The notes: generated by a model from the letters alone, not told the origin. A stretch of DNA of 64,000 bases from Climacteris rufus (GCA_013398175.1 VZRZ01004218.1:1003004-1067003); one strand, 5' to 3'. Counted from the stretch's first letter, positions 39,601 to 51,690 are shown. Made by a program: numbers and translations.

Positions 39601-42260
39601 CATAAACTTTTATCACATGTACTGGCATTTGGTAAAAACATTAAAAATGCCATTATACCCTTCTTAAGAGACAAACCATTCCCAGTTCTCTGTAGGAGTT
39701 TTCTTCCACCTTCATTCAATTCCCAGTGATCAGCAATGAATGACACCAATAGGGTACGTGTTTCTTGTTTCAAACAATCATTGCAGCCATGCCTTGGGGG
39801 TTCATCCTGAAAAAGATTGATAAATACATTAGGGAAAAAAAAAAAAAAAGAGTTCAGGAAAACAGTTCTCTGTTTCACTCACAAATTATAAAATTAATAT
39901 TGTGCATTATTAAATTATTTTATAATTGCTTTGTAAGTCATCCTCCATAATTATTTTTTCTGTTTACAGTTTTGGTTTTTTAACTTCTACAAAAGTATTC
40001 CAAATTCCTATCAATGATAATGCTAGTAAGTGATTTAAAAAAGCTCATAGGAAAATGTTCTCTGTCTATACAATCCTAATTAATGCCTGTGGTGAATTTT
40101 ATCCAGAATTCACCACCTTTTAATAGCTTTAATTTTATTTTAAGATGAGCAATATATTTCATACATACACAGTATGTATCTTGTATCTTTTATATGCAAT
40201 AAATTGCTCTTGTTATAAAATAAAAATTCAGAAATGCTCAACCAACAAATGCATTGTGTAATTTATATATAACTACACTAACTAATATATTCAAGGTTTT
40301 TAACTTTCCTCTTATTCAATAGACCATCAAAACCAGACCTGATTAACATAAGTTTCTAATTGTATGTAATTAATGCATTCTTTAATTTAAATTCTTTAAT
40401 TACATAAGTATTTCTTTAATTCCCTCTATCTGAGTGCCTTGGTACCTGAAATTACTACTTTCTTCAGCAAAATTAGGTTGCTGCATCATGACCAAAACTG
40501 AGGAATTAGGATTCATTTTGCCAGACTCCCAAGAGTTTTGAACCTCAAACTTCTACGGTCCTGATGAGAATCCCCAGGTTTCTGGCCAGGACCTTCTGTG
40601 GTGCATTCGCTCAACAGGAGCAACTTCCAATTCACACACGGGTTCAGTTCAGCCACTGTCATTCAAAACAGACCCTTGACAGCATCCCATTGAACACAGC
40701 AACTCTGTCCTTGTTAGAGATAAAACTACTTTCCAGCTTCTTTGCCTTGTTAAACTCAAATAAAACGCCTTAGATGGAATTACCTCCACAGATGTGATAT
40801 CTTTAATTTTGTTAAGCATTTATAGAGGCACATTATCTGTTTACAGCAGTTTTCTAAAGGAGAAATTCAGATGCATAAAAAAAGGTACCTAATGCCTGGA
40901 GTATCCAGGATATTTGTGCAGGGCTGTCATGATGTGGGATCTACAGGAGACTTTTGGCCTTTGACAAAAGACCACACCTTTGAACTGGCAGTGAAGGGCT
41001 AGGTGGGATCCCTATGGGCTCTAAAATGTACAGGTCTATGTTTAGACACTTGCATTTTTCTAAAATTAGTAAAATAAACCACTAAAATTAAAACCCAAAA
41101 GATAGTAAACATATTTTTTTTTTATTATTTCACTTAACTAAAAACATAGAAAAACTAGTAAAAACTCTAAAGAATAACTTTGTCTAAATCTCATCCTTTA
41201 CTGTACAACAACCTGCTGGAGACCATCATTGCTTGTTATCCAGATCCTATAAAGACCATAATGAACTAGTCACATTCACAATACTTCTATACTTCCTGAC
41301 TGCAAATTTTTCAATACCACTACTACTTTTAAAAGTTAAATGCTCAAAAAGTCAGAAAACATTCTTACAGGCTTCATGCAAACTCAAGAATACAACTTTT
41401 AGCTATTTTAGAGTGAAGTTTTTAATTCTAACTTAATATACTGGTTTTTGTCATTCAGCAATTGAGTGCTTGGTACTCTTCACAAGAAAACTGTTGTTAC
41501 ATTTATAATTAAATAACATCTTAGAAAAGACATGGCTGAAAATGGTACAACTATTTTGCATCTCTTTTTTGCAAATAAAAATTCTAAAAATGTAAAATTA
41601 ATTCCCACTTTAATGTGTTCTTGCAGCCAAGCCTTGGATCTTGTTTTCATGTTTTCCCTCAAGCAAATTTTCCCTTGATTCCAGGAAGAGTTTTTGTGGA
41701 GCGTCACATCACAGTAGCAAACAGTCCCTTGTGGTGACTCTTGTAGAAATGGCTGAGGAAAAGGTAAACCTGGCTGGAGGAGTCAAATGGAAGATATTTG
41801 TGATGAAGTTAAAAGAAGAAAGTTAGATACAGGGCTAAGATGTGTCAGGTGAAGTATTTCTAGTGGGGCATGGAAGTGGTTGCATTAATGTTGCAAGAAA
41901 GGCAACAATGAAGGATGCACACTTTTGCTTGCTTTTGTTTAAAGTAGATCAATCTAACTTAAAGTAACACGAGGGGATTGGAAAACTAAGCTTCTGGAGA
42001 AACACTATGCAAACTGTGTTTGTTCAGTCTAGGATGCTCGGACCCAAACCTCTCAGCTACATCCTGATGGAAAATATTTAATGTAAAATGACAATAGAGA
42101 TACAAGGAATCGGGATAAATTTAAAAAATAGAAAGACAGAAAAATATTTATAATCATCAGAGCTGTGATGGGTTGGAACAAACTTCCAGTGGCATACAGG
42201 GTGGGCAAGGCACCTCCTGCATGGATTTCACAGTAAGTTTGTTTTAACAGCCAAAGACTA
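36660..42260. other. Very AT-rich gene desert
   Basis: AT-rich, CpG-poor sequence with only short frames. An A15 tract lies at 39835-39849. No exon, RNA gene or transposon could be recognised by eye. An LTR lies on either side. Confidence 0.6.
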
Positions 42261-42270
42261 GACTTGGTAG

Positions 42271-42702
42271 TGTCACCTTAGGTTTTAACCCTTATATTTT
42301 TCAAATTCTGTATTGCTTAATGTGTAACTCTGAGATGGTTTATAGCCTGTTAGCTGCTGTTCTCTCATGCTAAGATAGACATAACAGTGCCTCTCTGGGC
42401 TTGCTCTTCAAGGACACTCAGACTGCCCAGGCCTCAGCTTCTAAAGGAGGGGGAGAGGGGGGAGCTAAGGGAGCTAGGGGGAAATTGCAAAGTTTTAATT
42501 GGTGAATTTATGCTGATATGCAAATGGACCAAACCTATAAAGGTGTGGAGAACTCGTGACTCGTCGTCCATTTTGGGTGATGTCCCTGGGGGGGCTCTGT
42601 CTGCCCTAAATGTACCTTTGAAGGCCTTTCAAATAAATTCCCACCTTTTATACCCTTACTCCTGACTGGCCTCAGTTTTTGGGCTAGCCTTTTCAGGCAA
42701 CA
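42271..42702 (+). mobile_element. Probable solo LTR of a second, ERV1-like retrovirus
   Basis: The 432-bp interval starts TGTCACC and ends GGCAACA, and is flanked by exact GTAG on both sides (42267-42270 and 42703-42706), the 4-bp duplication typical of ERV1/gammaretrovirus-like integration. Inside, in plus orientation, come an octamer ATGCAAAT (42518-42525), TATAAAGG (42536-42543) and AATAAA (42632-42637), which gives a U3-R-U5 order. A 92-codon frame at 42387-42665 is incidental. No retroviral gene is adjacent. A 4-bp flank can arise by chance, so the exact left boundary is tentative; the right half is more secure. Confidence 0.6.
42518..42543 (+). promoter_or_regulatory. Octamer plus TATA box of the LTR
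   Basis: An exact octamer ATGCAAAT is followed 10 bases later by TATAAAGG. With AATAAA about 90 bases further downstream this is the expected arrangement of an LTR promoter and polyadenylation unit. Activity is unknown. Confidence 0.5.
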
Positions 42703-42970
42703 GTAGAGCAGGAGCCCCCAGCAATGACCTAGCAGGGTCTTGGTTCTTTACAACTTAGCCACAGCTTTCTCACTGTGATCATGAGAAATCAAAAGCAGTC
42801 TCTGCATATTAAAGGAGGTTGCAGCTAATACCCAGATGAACACTTAAAGAAAAACATAAATATTATAAGAGACATTAAAATCATTATGAGATTATTTTCT
42901 GCTTGAGGCTTATTTATGGACTAAAAAGTTAAATACTATTTTTGGTTACTTCAGACTAAATTCCAAACAT

Positions 42971-43040
42971 TTCTACTGATTTAATTTGCGTCAATGAGAT
43001 TACTTAAAGTTTACCTTGAAGTAAATGAGATCTGAATTCA
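42971..43040. repeat. Old amniote dispersed repeat fragment (copy 1)
   Basis: The sequence TCAATGAGATTACTT followed by GTAAATGAGATCTGAATTC matches an old repeat, widespread in turtles, crocodilians and birds, that I remember by phrases such as ATTGACTTCAATG and GTAAATGAGATCTGAAT. The formal family name is not known to me. It is short and diverged. Confidence 0.45.
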
Positions 43041-43049
43041 ATACCTTAA

Positions 43050-44470
43050 GTCTTTGTTTCCTGTGGGAAGATTGATGAATATCACTGACATTTTAGTCAA
43101 GGTGGGGTGAGTAAGCAGTAGTAAACATCACAGAGAACAGTAAAAAGCAGAAGACAGCTTTAAGTAGACATTGGTTTGCCTTACCAATTGTCTGCCCTTT
43201 GCTATTTATAGGTCAGGATTACACACTGCACAAAGATTATTAAAAAAAATACAGAGCAGCCAACTTTCTCTTGGTTTTAATTTGGAGTAAAGTATCCTTC
43301 AAAAGCTATATTTTAAGCAAACTTTTTTCTTCTTCTTCTTTCTCACAGCCAAATTCTCCAGTTCAGGAATTTACAATATTTTCCTTTTTCCAGAATGACA
43401 CCTGCTGGTGGGAGAAGCATGGATGAATTGCAGATACTTTATAGGTTTGATTGTTGCTAATCAGACATATTGTCTGAGCATGGTCATCACCTGTGTGCAG
43501 GCCAACTATTGTAAATAAAGGTTTGGAATCTGTAAAGGTCCTATAAGGAGTATGTTCTAGAAGTAATACTGTTTTCCAACCTGATTTAATATATCCTCTT
43601 AATAAATTACAAAGCTACCTACTACTAAGACAGTACTTCCATGGTGTTTCATTGTTGAACACTAGCCCTATTTTGGGAAGCCCAAAGCATTACTATGTCA
43701 GATTGAGGTAACAGCCAGAAGGAAACCCTCCCTACCCTATGCAAAAAGCTACTGTGCTGCTTCAAACACTGACTGCAAGTAAAACCGGATGCTAATGCAA
43801 CTATTGGTGCTTAACGTCCCAAAAGATTAGCATCTCAAAGAGAAGTATTGTGCACACGTTCCTGGCTCAGTATAGGAGGACACAACTACGGGAGGCACAT
43901 AGCAAGTTGTACCTTTGCCAAAACTGTGACAGATACTGCTCAATGCACCAGGCAGCGTTAGGCACTGTAATGGGCTTCCATTTCACAGCTCCTCTGCTGC
44001 CTGGGTCTATTGCCACAGCCTGACCTACAGCTAAACCAGAGTCAGATCTGAGCTTTTGATGTTTCCAACACATTTACAGCAGTATTTCTAAAAGTGATTT
44101 CAAATGCTAAGAACAATACTCTTAACTTCTTTTTTCTGAGCTGCAAACTACCTACTGCCTTCTGTAAAGGCAAGCTGAAGTGTAAAATGCTCAGAACCCC
44201 AAAGAAGACCCTGAGGTTGGACTCTAAACTGTATGTTTCAAATATGATTTATAAAGAAATTGTTGTGGAAAAAATACCCATTTATAAAGAAAACTATTAT
44301 ATATTAAATTCAGAATTAGAATTCAAAGAAATCTTTCCAGATATTTACAAGACCATAGGTAAATATACACATTCAAATGTGTTCCCCTTAGATAAATTAT
44401 TAATATAGAGATATTGTTATGGCATACTTCAGTGTAACATCAGAAGGCAAACTTTCACGGTGATTGCATT
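43050..44470. other. AT-rich gene-free stretch
   Basis: A (TCT)n-like pyrimidine run lies near 43325-43345. A 104-codon plus frame (44094-44408) is AT-driven and has no recognisable feature. Nothing else supportable is seen. Confidence 0.5.
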
Positions 44471-44474
44471 GGCT

Positions 44475-44625
44475 TTTTGATAGCATTAGACTGCAACTTG
44501 GGAGACTTGACTTCTACTCCTGGACTTATCACTGGCCTCCTTTACAGTTTTGAGACTTCACAGCTCCGTTCCTTCAATTCTCCCATCAGTGAAAAGAATC
44601 TAACATTGCACTATTCTGATGGATA
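44475..44625 (+). mobile_element. MIR-like ancient SINE
   Basis: The order of features follows the MIR/CORE-SINE plan: GCATTAGACTGCAACTTGGGAGAC, then a 'TTCTACTCCTGGACTTATCAC' block, a 'TGAGACTTCACAG' block, and a CCTTCAATTCTCCCATCAGTGAAAA end, which resembles the CTCAGTTTCCCATCTGTAAAA stretch. It is heavily diverged, as expected for MIR copies in birds. No internal Pol III promoter can be claimed to be intact. Confidence 0.5.
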
Positions 44626-45549
44626 AAAGATTGATTTTCAAAAGTGGTTTTTATTTTGGTAAATGCAAACACATGAAAAGGGGGTACCTTTCTGTAAACT
44701 CACTGGTAAACATAGGACACATGAGACTGTTTCAAAAGATAGTTTGGATCTGAAGAGTTTCTTAAGGATACTTTTTTCAAAGTTAATCAGGGTTTCAGTC
44801 TTATCTATGGCTGTACATAATTTTGTGTCGAATTCTGGAAACATCATAACTGCGGTTTATCCTGCTTAATCTCCGTAACAAAGCAATGGCTTCACAAATA
44901 ACCCAGCTGCATCTCAATGCCCTCAGAGTAGGCCAGGGTAAGCACTTTGCTGTGAACAACAGCAGGCTGGAAGCAGAGAGACTGATCTAATTCTCAAATT
45001 TGTGATAGCCTACACATCCCCACAAGGTTTGAACTAGTTGAAAAGGAAAGAGGAAATAGCAGAAAAAATACTTCTGCAAGTATGTTCCTACTTTTGAGTG
45101 CTGAAGGAGCTTTACTGAAACAGGTTTGCTAGCTGCTTCCATTTAGCTCAAGGAGTGTCTCATTGAGCACATCATTATCAACAATTGACCATGACCATCT
45201 CCATTCTCTGCTAGAATCCAGCAAAAAGACACTTCTAATCCCAAAGGGATAACACTGCTTTTTGTGTCAGATTAGAGGTCAGCTTGAGTTTGAGCTCAGG
45301 TTACTGTTCACCCTTAAACTGTCATTCCAGTTTTTATTGCTCTACATGGTGAATGAAATGCATGCATGGGATATAAACAGCCTGGGGTTCCAGTAAACCT
45401 CTGCACAAGGAGGAGAGCTCTGAATTTGGCCATATTTTTCTCCTCTCTTCACTCTCCCTATTGAATTCACATTGCATGGAATAAACTTGGAGTTGGATAT
45501 ACTTTCATGTCCCATTCTCTTTATTTCACCTAGGACATTCTTAACTGGA

Positions 45550-45800
45550 GCCTTTTAAGCCTTGCTCTCTGAGATGACGCGTGAGATGTGCGTGATTGCT
45601 ATAGACCCATCCAACTTCGTATTCAGCAGCTACTGGGAAACCGGTTTGGACCAGAGCACTACAGCTGCAATGTTTTTAAGCACTCTCATCACTTCTGGCA
45701 ATGTGTTTCCAGCATTGTTTCCCATAGAAGTCCTCCCATCCCTTCCCCCACCAAGCAGCACATGCCCCTTGATGAGTCACAGCTCATCCAAACTCCCTTA
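45550..45800. promoter_or_regulatory. Candidate regulatory element with AAACCGGTTT palindrome and AP-1 site
   Basis: A CpG-retaining patch (ACGCG near 45579, further CpGs at 45590-45645) holds the perfect palindrome AAACCGGTTT at 45638-45647, the optimal Grainyhead-like site, and TGAGTCA (consensus AP-1) at 45773-45779. This combination is typical of epithelial enhancers in known systems. Overlapping plus frames of 79 and 90 codons have no recognisable protein features. The sites are visible; the function is inferred. Confidence 0.35.
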
Positions 45801-45899
45801 GCTGCTAAACCACATTATGACCAAGAAGCTCTTCCTCAAAGGCATTCTGGCTCCAGCTGACCTCCTTGGGGACAGCCACAGGCTCTGCAGAAGTGACCT

Positions 45900-48600
45900 A
45901 TAACATCAACTTTAAACATCACTTTAAAGTAATACACATAGAAAAAGAAATAACCATATATGATACCATGGTTTAATTTTCTCACTAGTTTTGTGTGTGT
46001 AGCTCTTCTTCTGCCTGATGGATGTGTTTTTCTTCCCCCTGTAACCAGCTTCCTCCAACTTTGGTTGATTCTGTACTTCCAAGAAGACTTTCTTCTACTC
46101 AAAAAATATGTCCTCACCTTCCTCTCTCTCGTCTCAAGATTTCTTTATTTGTATTACCCACATAATTTCTGTATTTGTAAGTGTCTTTATCAGCATGTAC
46201 TTTTTTGTTTGCCTCAGAGAAATTTGTCTTCTTCAAACTGAAGCCCTCTGCAGTCAAGTCAGAGGGAATTGCTTATCTCCAGGGTGCAGTAACTTCTTTA
46301 GGATGCACAGACTCTGTGCAACTTCTCAGTGAGCAGGCATTTGTCCCACAAGGATGAATACCAGGTAACTTGTATAACTTTTGAGATTGTCACTTACTCT
46401 ACATTGTCTTGAAGAGGTGTGGAAGACCCAGATTTACAAGTGGAGAAGTGAGTCCATTTCTTCAGAGTATGAAAGGCCAGTGAGCACTGGAAGTGTCCAG
46501 TGTGCAAGGGGATGCAGGAGGCTACACTAGAAAGTGAAATACTGTGTAGGGAACCACAGCTCCCAGAAACCTGAACCAACTTATCCATTTGTACCTCTGT
46601 TTGTGGGTCAGACCTGACTACAGACCCGAGTACATGCTGCCCTCACCACCCTTGAGGAAAGACCACTGTGTTCTTTCCTGGGCAGAGAGCCTCCGTGTCC
46701 AGACCACAGGGCAGCAGAGGAGGTGTACACCACTGTTTTCTTCCCTTTGGGAATTGTTAGCGCTATGTGGCACTGTCAAAAGTGATACAGATCCAGAACC
46801 ACAGCAGTTCCCCTGCACGGTGAAAGTAAGAAGGTTCCTGAGCATTGCATATTTTCGTATTTCTGCTTTTTTGCATTATCCTTTTTTTTTCCTTTCCACA
46901 CTGTTTCATTTTCTCAGAGTTGTTTGTCATTTTACAATCCTACCCTGAACACCAGAATGACATTTAGGTTCTCCATCTAAAGATAAATACTTTCAGCCAA
47001 AATGTCATATATTCTAAACTCTGGTAAGAGGAAAGCAAGAGATAATCCACACTATGAGTACCTTCTGCATTTCAGAAGACTGCTAAATACTGCAGACTGC
47101 ACAGGATATAATGTCAGTCCATGGGGGAAGAAAGCAGGAAGAAAGCATAAGTACCTGACCAAACTAGCAAGAAAACTCAATTACAGAATTGCTACTTCAC
47201 TACTTTTTTCCACCTTACATTTCCCCTACTTCCATATTTGTCTCCTCCTTCTCAGAGAAATGCATTTTCTGGGAATATATCAAATATGTTGCTGTACAAC
47301 AGCAAACTCTTCACTGAGATCCAGAAAGGTTCGTTTTTACAAGACGTCACTTTTCCAGCAAATCAAAGTACCAGATTTGCATACCATGTACAGGGGGGGA
47401 GGGGAAGGGGTGCTTTTTAAAATTAATTTCCCCCTCCTCCCCCACATTTACTATATAGAAATTTCTTTCCTTTCAATATGTCTTTTAAAGATTTGCACCC
47501 CTGAGGTCAGCATAATAGGCCAATCTTCACACCAATCTTTCCTCCCTTCTTACACAGAGAAACTGTGTTGTCACATGGTCCCTTTCCTCTTCATGAGATA
47601 TTCACACATATGGTTTCATATGCCTTTTCTGTCTGAATTTTGGAACAACAGTTTTCCCACCCCCTTACTGGAGCCCATGAACTGTCCTCGGCTTTGTTCC
47701 CCCTTTGGCTGGTTATCTGCCATTTCCACACCTTCAGACTCCAGACTCTGCCTCCACGCCTCCAGACTCTGCCCTGCTGCTGGATCATCATTAGTTTATC
47801 CAACACAAATTGGTGGCTCTTCACAGCACAAGACTCTTTCTCTTTCCCACATTTCTTCTAGATAAGAACTTTTTGGTATTTTTCTCAAGCTCCTCTCACT
47901 TTTTTTTACTTTATTCCTACATATCCTGCCTCTGAGATACAACTTTCTATTCTGATCCCTCTTTTTCCTCTCTCGTTGCATTACCTACCAACATCGTTTC
48001 TGTGATGATTACCCACCAAATTAGACAAGGTGCTTTTCCCAACTGTCTTTCTTCTTTTGTTTGGAATATAAATTCTAAGTAGCTTTAACATCCGAGACTT
48101 TAAAAACTTCACACCTCCTCCACATTTCAACCCTGTGGCTCCTCAGTCTAGATGACTTGAGTAATTAAATCACATAGTTCATGAAAATTTTCCTCTTCAA
48201 AATCAGGAATCTTAATTACAGTCCTGATTCTATTTATTCTTGTATTTAGTGTAAACACAGTAGACTTGTGAGCACTTGAAATTTATTTTATTTTTATTCT
48301 TCCATAGAAGCCACAGTGGTCCTCAAAACTAAGCCAAAACAGGATTGGCTGAGAGGTCATTTGATGAAGAAGTATTTCATTTACCATGTTGCTTGAGAAA
48401 TAGGTTCCTACTTCTGCACACCTTCCTCCAGCCTGCATCTAGCAAATCTAAGTCTCACATAGACACACAATTTCCAGTTGTTATTTATGTCTCTACTTAT
48501 ACTACAGAGATGTCTGTCCATGTCTAGACTATAAAGATGAACTAAGGGCTACAGCAAACATCTGGAATGGTTTCTACAGGTTCTTTTTTACTAACTTTTC
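45900..48600. other. Pyrimidine-rich (plus strand) gene-poor stretch
   Basis: Plus-strand T and C greatly exceed A and G over about 2 kb, most clearly at 46.0-46.2 kb and 47.2-48.2 kb. Pyrimidine richness removes stop codons and explains the long plus-strand frames, including 287 codons at 47002-47865. Their Cys/His/Phe/Ser/Pro-rich product has no recognisable domain. An imperfect 21-bp tandem duplication (core CTCCAGACTCTGCC) lies at 47739-47773. Confidence 0.5.
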
Positions 48601-48661
48601 CCAAAGTATTTTTGACACACACGGATTTTGTCTTAGGCCAGTAATAAATACTAATAATCAC

Positions 48662-48714
48662 TTTTTTGGGTTTTTTGGTTGGTTGGTTGGTTGTTTTTTT
48701 TTGTTTGGTTGGTT

Positions 48715-48745
<31 letters not shown>

Positions 48746-48780
48746 GTTTTGTTTTGGTTAGCTCCCTCAAAAAAAAAAAA
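48662..48780. repeat. Compound simple repeat: (GGTT)n / (TTTTG)n with A tract
   Basis: Blocks of GGTT units, T runs and TTTTG units run to about 48760, followed by an A13 stretch after GCTCCCTC. The mixed units suggest a microsatellite that has evolved in place. The 73-codon frame across it (48679-48900) is an artefact of the repeat. Confidence 0.9.
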
Positions 48781-48789
48781 ATTTATTAC

Positions 48790-50120
48790 ACACTGGGTTT
48801 TTTGAGAAAAACAGTATACAATATTTCCAGGTCACTCCCAAAGCAATTGCATCACTGGGCAGCAAAAACGCCAGGGCTACTGGACTCCTGGCTGCCCTAA
48901 CACTAGGATACCTCTAAAAAAGCAGTCTCCTGTGAAGTCTTGTGGAAGGACAACCAGAAGCAGAAGCTGCCTGAGGACTCGGTAGGCTTGGGGAAGCAGA
49001 ACAGAAAGATCTGATCCTTCAGCAGTGTGACAGGAAGCAAGGGGAGGAAGTCTGAGAGCTGCTAGCCCACTGTATGGACAAGGTGGGAGACTGGAGCAAG
49101 GGACACTTGAGGGCTGGAGGGAAGGGGTGACTTTATCCATTACTACCACACCATCAGTCTGATCAGGCCAGCAGAGACCCAGGGGCTGGCTGGTAGGAGC
49201 AGGCAGCAGACCCTCAGCTCAGCTCAGCTCCCTCAAAAAAACCCCAGGGACAGCATTTCCACCCCACAAAAGTGGTATTTTCCAACTGAGCATGGCCCCA
49301 ACCAGAAACTTGTGACACTTGTCTGCAGCTCTACCAACTCCAGTTACCAACAAAATATTTCAACCTTTCACAAGTATTAAATATGTGAAGCAAGACCAGT
49401 ATTTAAGCCACCAAATGAGTAATATCTGAAGAAGACTCAACAAGAAGCTTGTGGGAACTTTGGTCTAGCATTATTTACTACTACAAATTACTTACCATAC
49501 CTAGCCTGTTCAGGCTGCTTCTTACACTAACAAGAAAAAAAAGCTGAATTATGGGAGTCTTTTTTTCTGTTGTAGTGTGCTGTCACTCACTTTCACTAAC
49601 ACAACACAAAAATGATGCCTGGGATTACAATAGCGTGGTGGAAACTTTCTACTACACTGCAGTGAACCTTAAGGGAAAACACATACATATGTGCTACAGA
49701 TATTACATGCATTTCCAGGAACCTTGTCAAAATGGATCACATGAAAAAAAAAAAGACAATTAGGAGGAAAACTGTTTCATCAACTTCTTCCATTACTCAT
49801 ACCATAGGGCAGATGTAAGATCAAAACCAAAAGCGTAATTTTCAAAAGCCTTTTGAAAATGTGAACATTTGGCTGGATTTCTTACCTTGTCACTTTCATG
49901 AGCCCTGGAGAAAATGAGCAGTCTGTGATCTTTCGAGAAGAAAAACACGACCTAAAGTATCAACATGGTTCAGGATTAGGTCCAAACACCAAATTGCATA
50001 ATTCAAGAACAAACCACATTGTACTTTGCTTATGCATCTGCAAACAGAATAGGATATGATGAAACATAAAATTCTCCTTGTGGTTTTGTGTATATCATCC
50101 TTGCCACTTTCATAATTAGA
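48790..50120. other. Gene-poor stretch
   Basis: No exon or mobile element recognised. It contains (CTCAG)3 near 49214-49229 and a perfect 23-bp odd palindrome at 49838-49860. Confidence 0.5.
49838..49860. repeat. Perfect 23-bp inverted repeat
   Basis: Arms ATTTTCAAAAG and CTTTTGAAAAT (11 bp each) surround a single central C. As DNA it is a near-perfect palindrome. No flanking element explains it. Confidence 0.8.
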
Positions 50121-50130
50121 GGACATAGGC

Positions 50131-50195
50131 TACCATTAAAGTCAATTGCAAAGTTCCCATTGACTTCAGTAGATGTAAACCAGGCTTTAATATTA
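50131..50195. repeat. Old amniote dispersed repeat fragment (copy 2)
   Basis: AAGTCAATTGCAAAGTTCCC is followed by ATTGACTTCAGTAG and TAAACCAGG. The opposed AAGTCAAT (50139-50146) and ATTGACTT (50159-50166) give the inverted pair characteristic of this old amniote repeat. Same family as the copies at 42.97 and 50.76 kb by the shared ATTGACTTCAGT core. Confidence 0.5.
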
Positions 50196-50756
50196 TGCTT
50201 TTCAGTTTTCTTGAGGTTTAAACACCTCATAAAATAAATTTACAGATGAACTAGTAAATGTACACTTACAAAGAAACCTCCTAAGGAGTCCCTGAAGCCA
50301 TATTTTTAAATGCTGCTATTCATTCAGTTTATATCAGACAGATTAAGGGACTGTTAAAAATAGATCAAGAACAGCAATAAGAAATGCTGAAAATATACTC
50401 CAGAAACATAATTTTTAAAATATCATTTGATACATTTGACAAAACAGACTTAGAAGAGGGTTTTATATTGTGCAACATATTTCACAAGCTCAGAAAACCC
50501 TACCTATTTATCTGCCTATCCATTTCAGTGATCTGTAAATGAAAACATGTACAGTATATACAGCAAGTTTGGGGTTTTTTCCAAGAACCCTTTCAAAAAA
50601 AACCACTCACATAAAAATGCAAGAAAAGCTAATTGAGAAAGAGAGAAAAAGTGTGGGAGTAGAGAGAGTCTAACTGATGAGAAGTCATAAATACTACCAT
50701 CCAGAGCTGACATTTTCTACTATAGAGCTATGTGCCCATTGGGCATAATTTTTGAC

Positions 50757-50825
50757 CTCACAGACTTTCCACATGTAAAACTCCATTTGACTTCAGTGCA
50801 AATGAATGAACTGCAGGATCTCATT
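50757..50825. repeat. Old amniote dispersed repeat fragment (copy 3)
   Basis: The order CACATGTAAAACTCCATTTG, ACTTCAGTG and AACTGCAGGATC matches the remembered repeat motif order (…GTAAAACTCCCATTGACTTCAGTGG…ACTGCAGGATC…). It is diverged and short. Confidence 0.5.
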
Positions 50826-51690
50826 AAGCCTGCTGAAGTTTGAAAAACAATCTCATATGCTGCCTGAACATTTCAATGAATTTCAGAGATTTTTTGAGAT
50901 AGTTTGCCCACTTCATTGCCAAATAATTATTTATAAATATTTGTAAGTATAAAGTGCAAATATAAATAGAAGGTGAACATTAGATTATAAACAGATATAA
51001 GGAACTACAATTACCTAACCTGACTTGATGAAGGGTTTATTAGATGGAACATCACAGATGACTTTACCAAAGAAAGAGTTGTGATTTCTGGATGACATTT
51101 GCACAGTCATCTCGTTCCAGATACTACTGGAACAAGCAGAAAGGGTCTTTTGGCAATTAATAACCACTTGGGAAATATCTGCTCATTACCACACAGGAGG
51201 ACAGTAGAAGAGGCAAGGACACTGTCCAGCTCTCTAGAGCAGACTTCAAATACCTGAACCTGGAGATTTTGGGTTTTTTCCTACCATGCCCTGTTTCATT
51301 CAGAAAATACCTTGCACTTCTCAACAACTGAGCTAGAGTTCTACAGTTAGCATCCTCCAATCCTTCTCAGTGCTGCTTCATCTCCAGAGCAGATACAAGA
51401 CAGATATAGGGATGAAACCATATGAGCAAAAACATAGTGCAATCACAAACATAGAGTCAGTGTTTCCATGCAAACATATGAGGTTGCAGACATCATTCTG
51501 TTAATCTTCATTTTAGGATATCTGTCTGTGCAGCTTGAATATTATCTTAATGAGGTGTTTTGAATACACTTGTTTTTTAAAATAAACTAATAGAGACTAT
51601 TTCCACTATGTGCATCATACCCACAGAAACCCATCAACTAGAATGTTGCCTTCAGGCATACACACATTAGTAGAGAAATGGTCAGTAAAG

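Noticed and set aside
42387..42665. 92-codon frame as a small gene
   Set aside because: It lies wholly inside the LTR-like element and crosses its promoter and polyadenylation signals.
47002..47865. 287-codon frame as a real CDS
   Set aside because: Pyrimidine bias explains the lack of stops; the product is rich in Cys, His, Phe and Ser with no domain, and other frames overlap.
48679..48900. 73-codon Phe/Val/Trp-rich frame that looks membrane-like
   Set aside because: It is a translation of the GGTT/TTTTG simple repeat.
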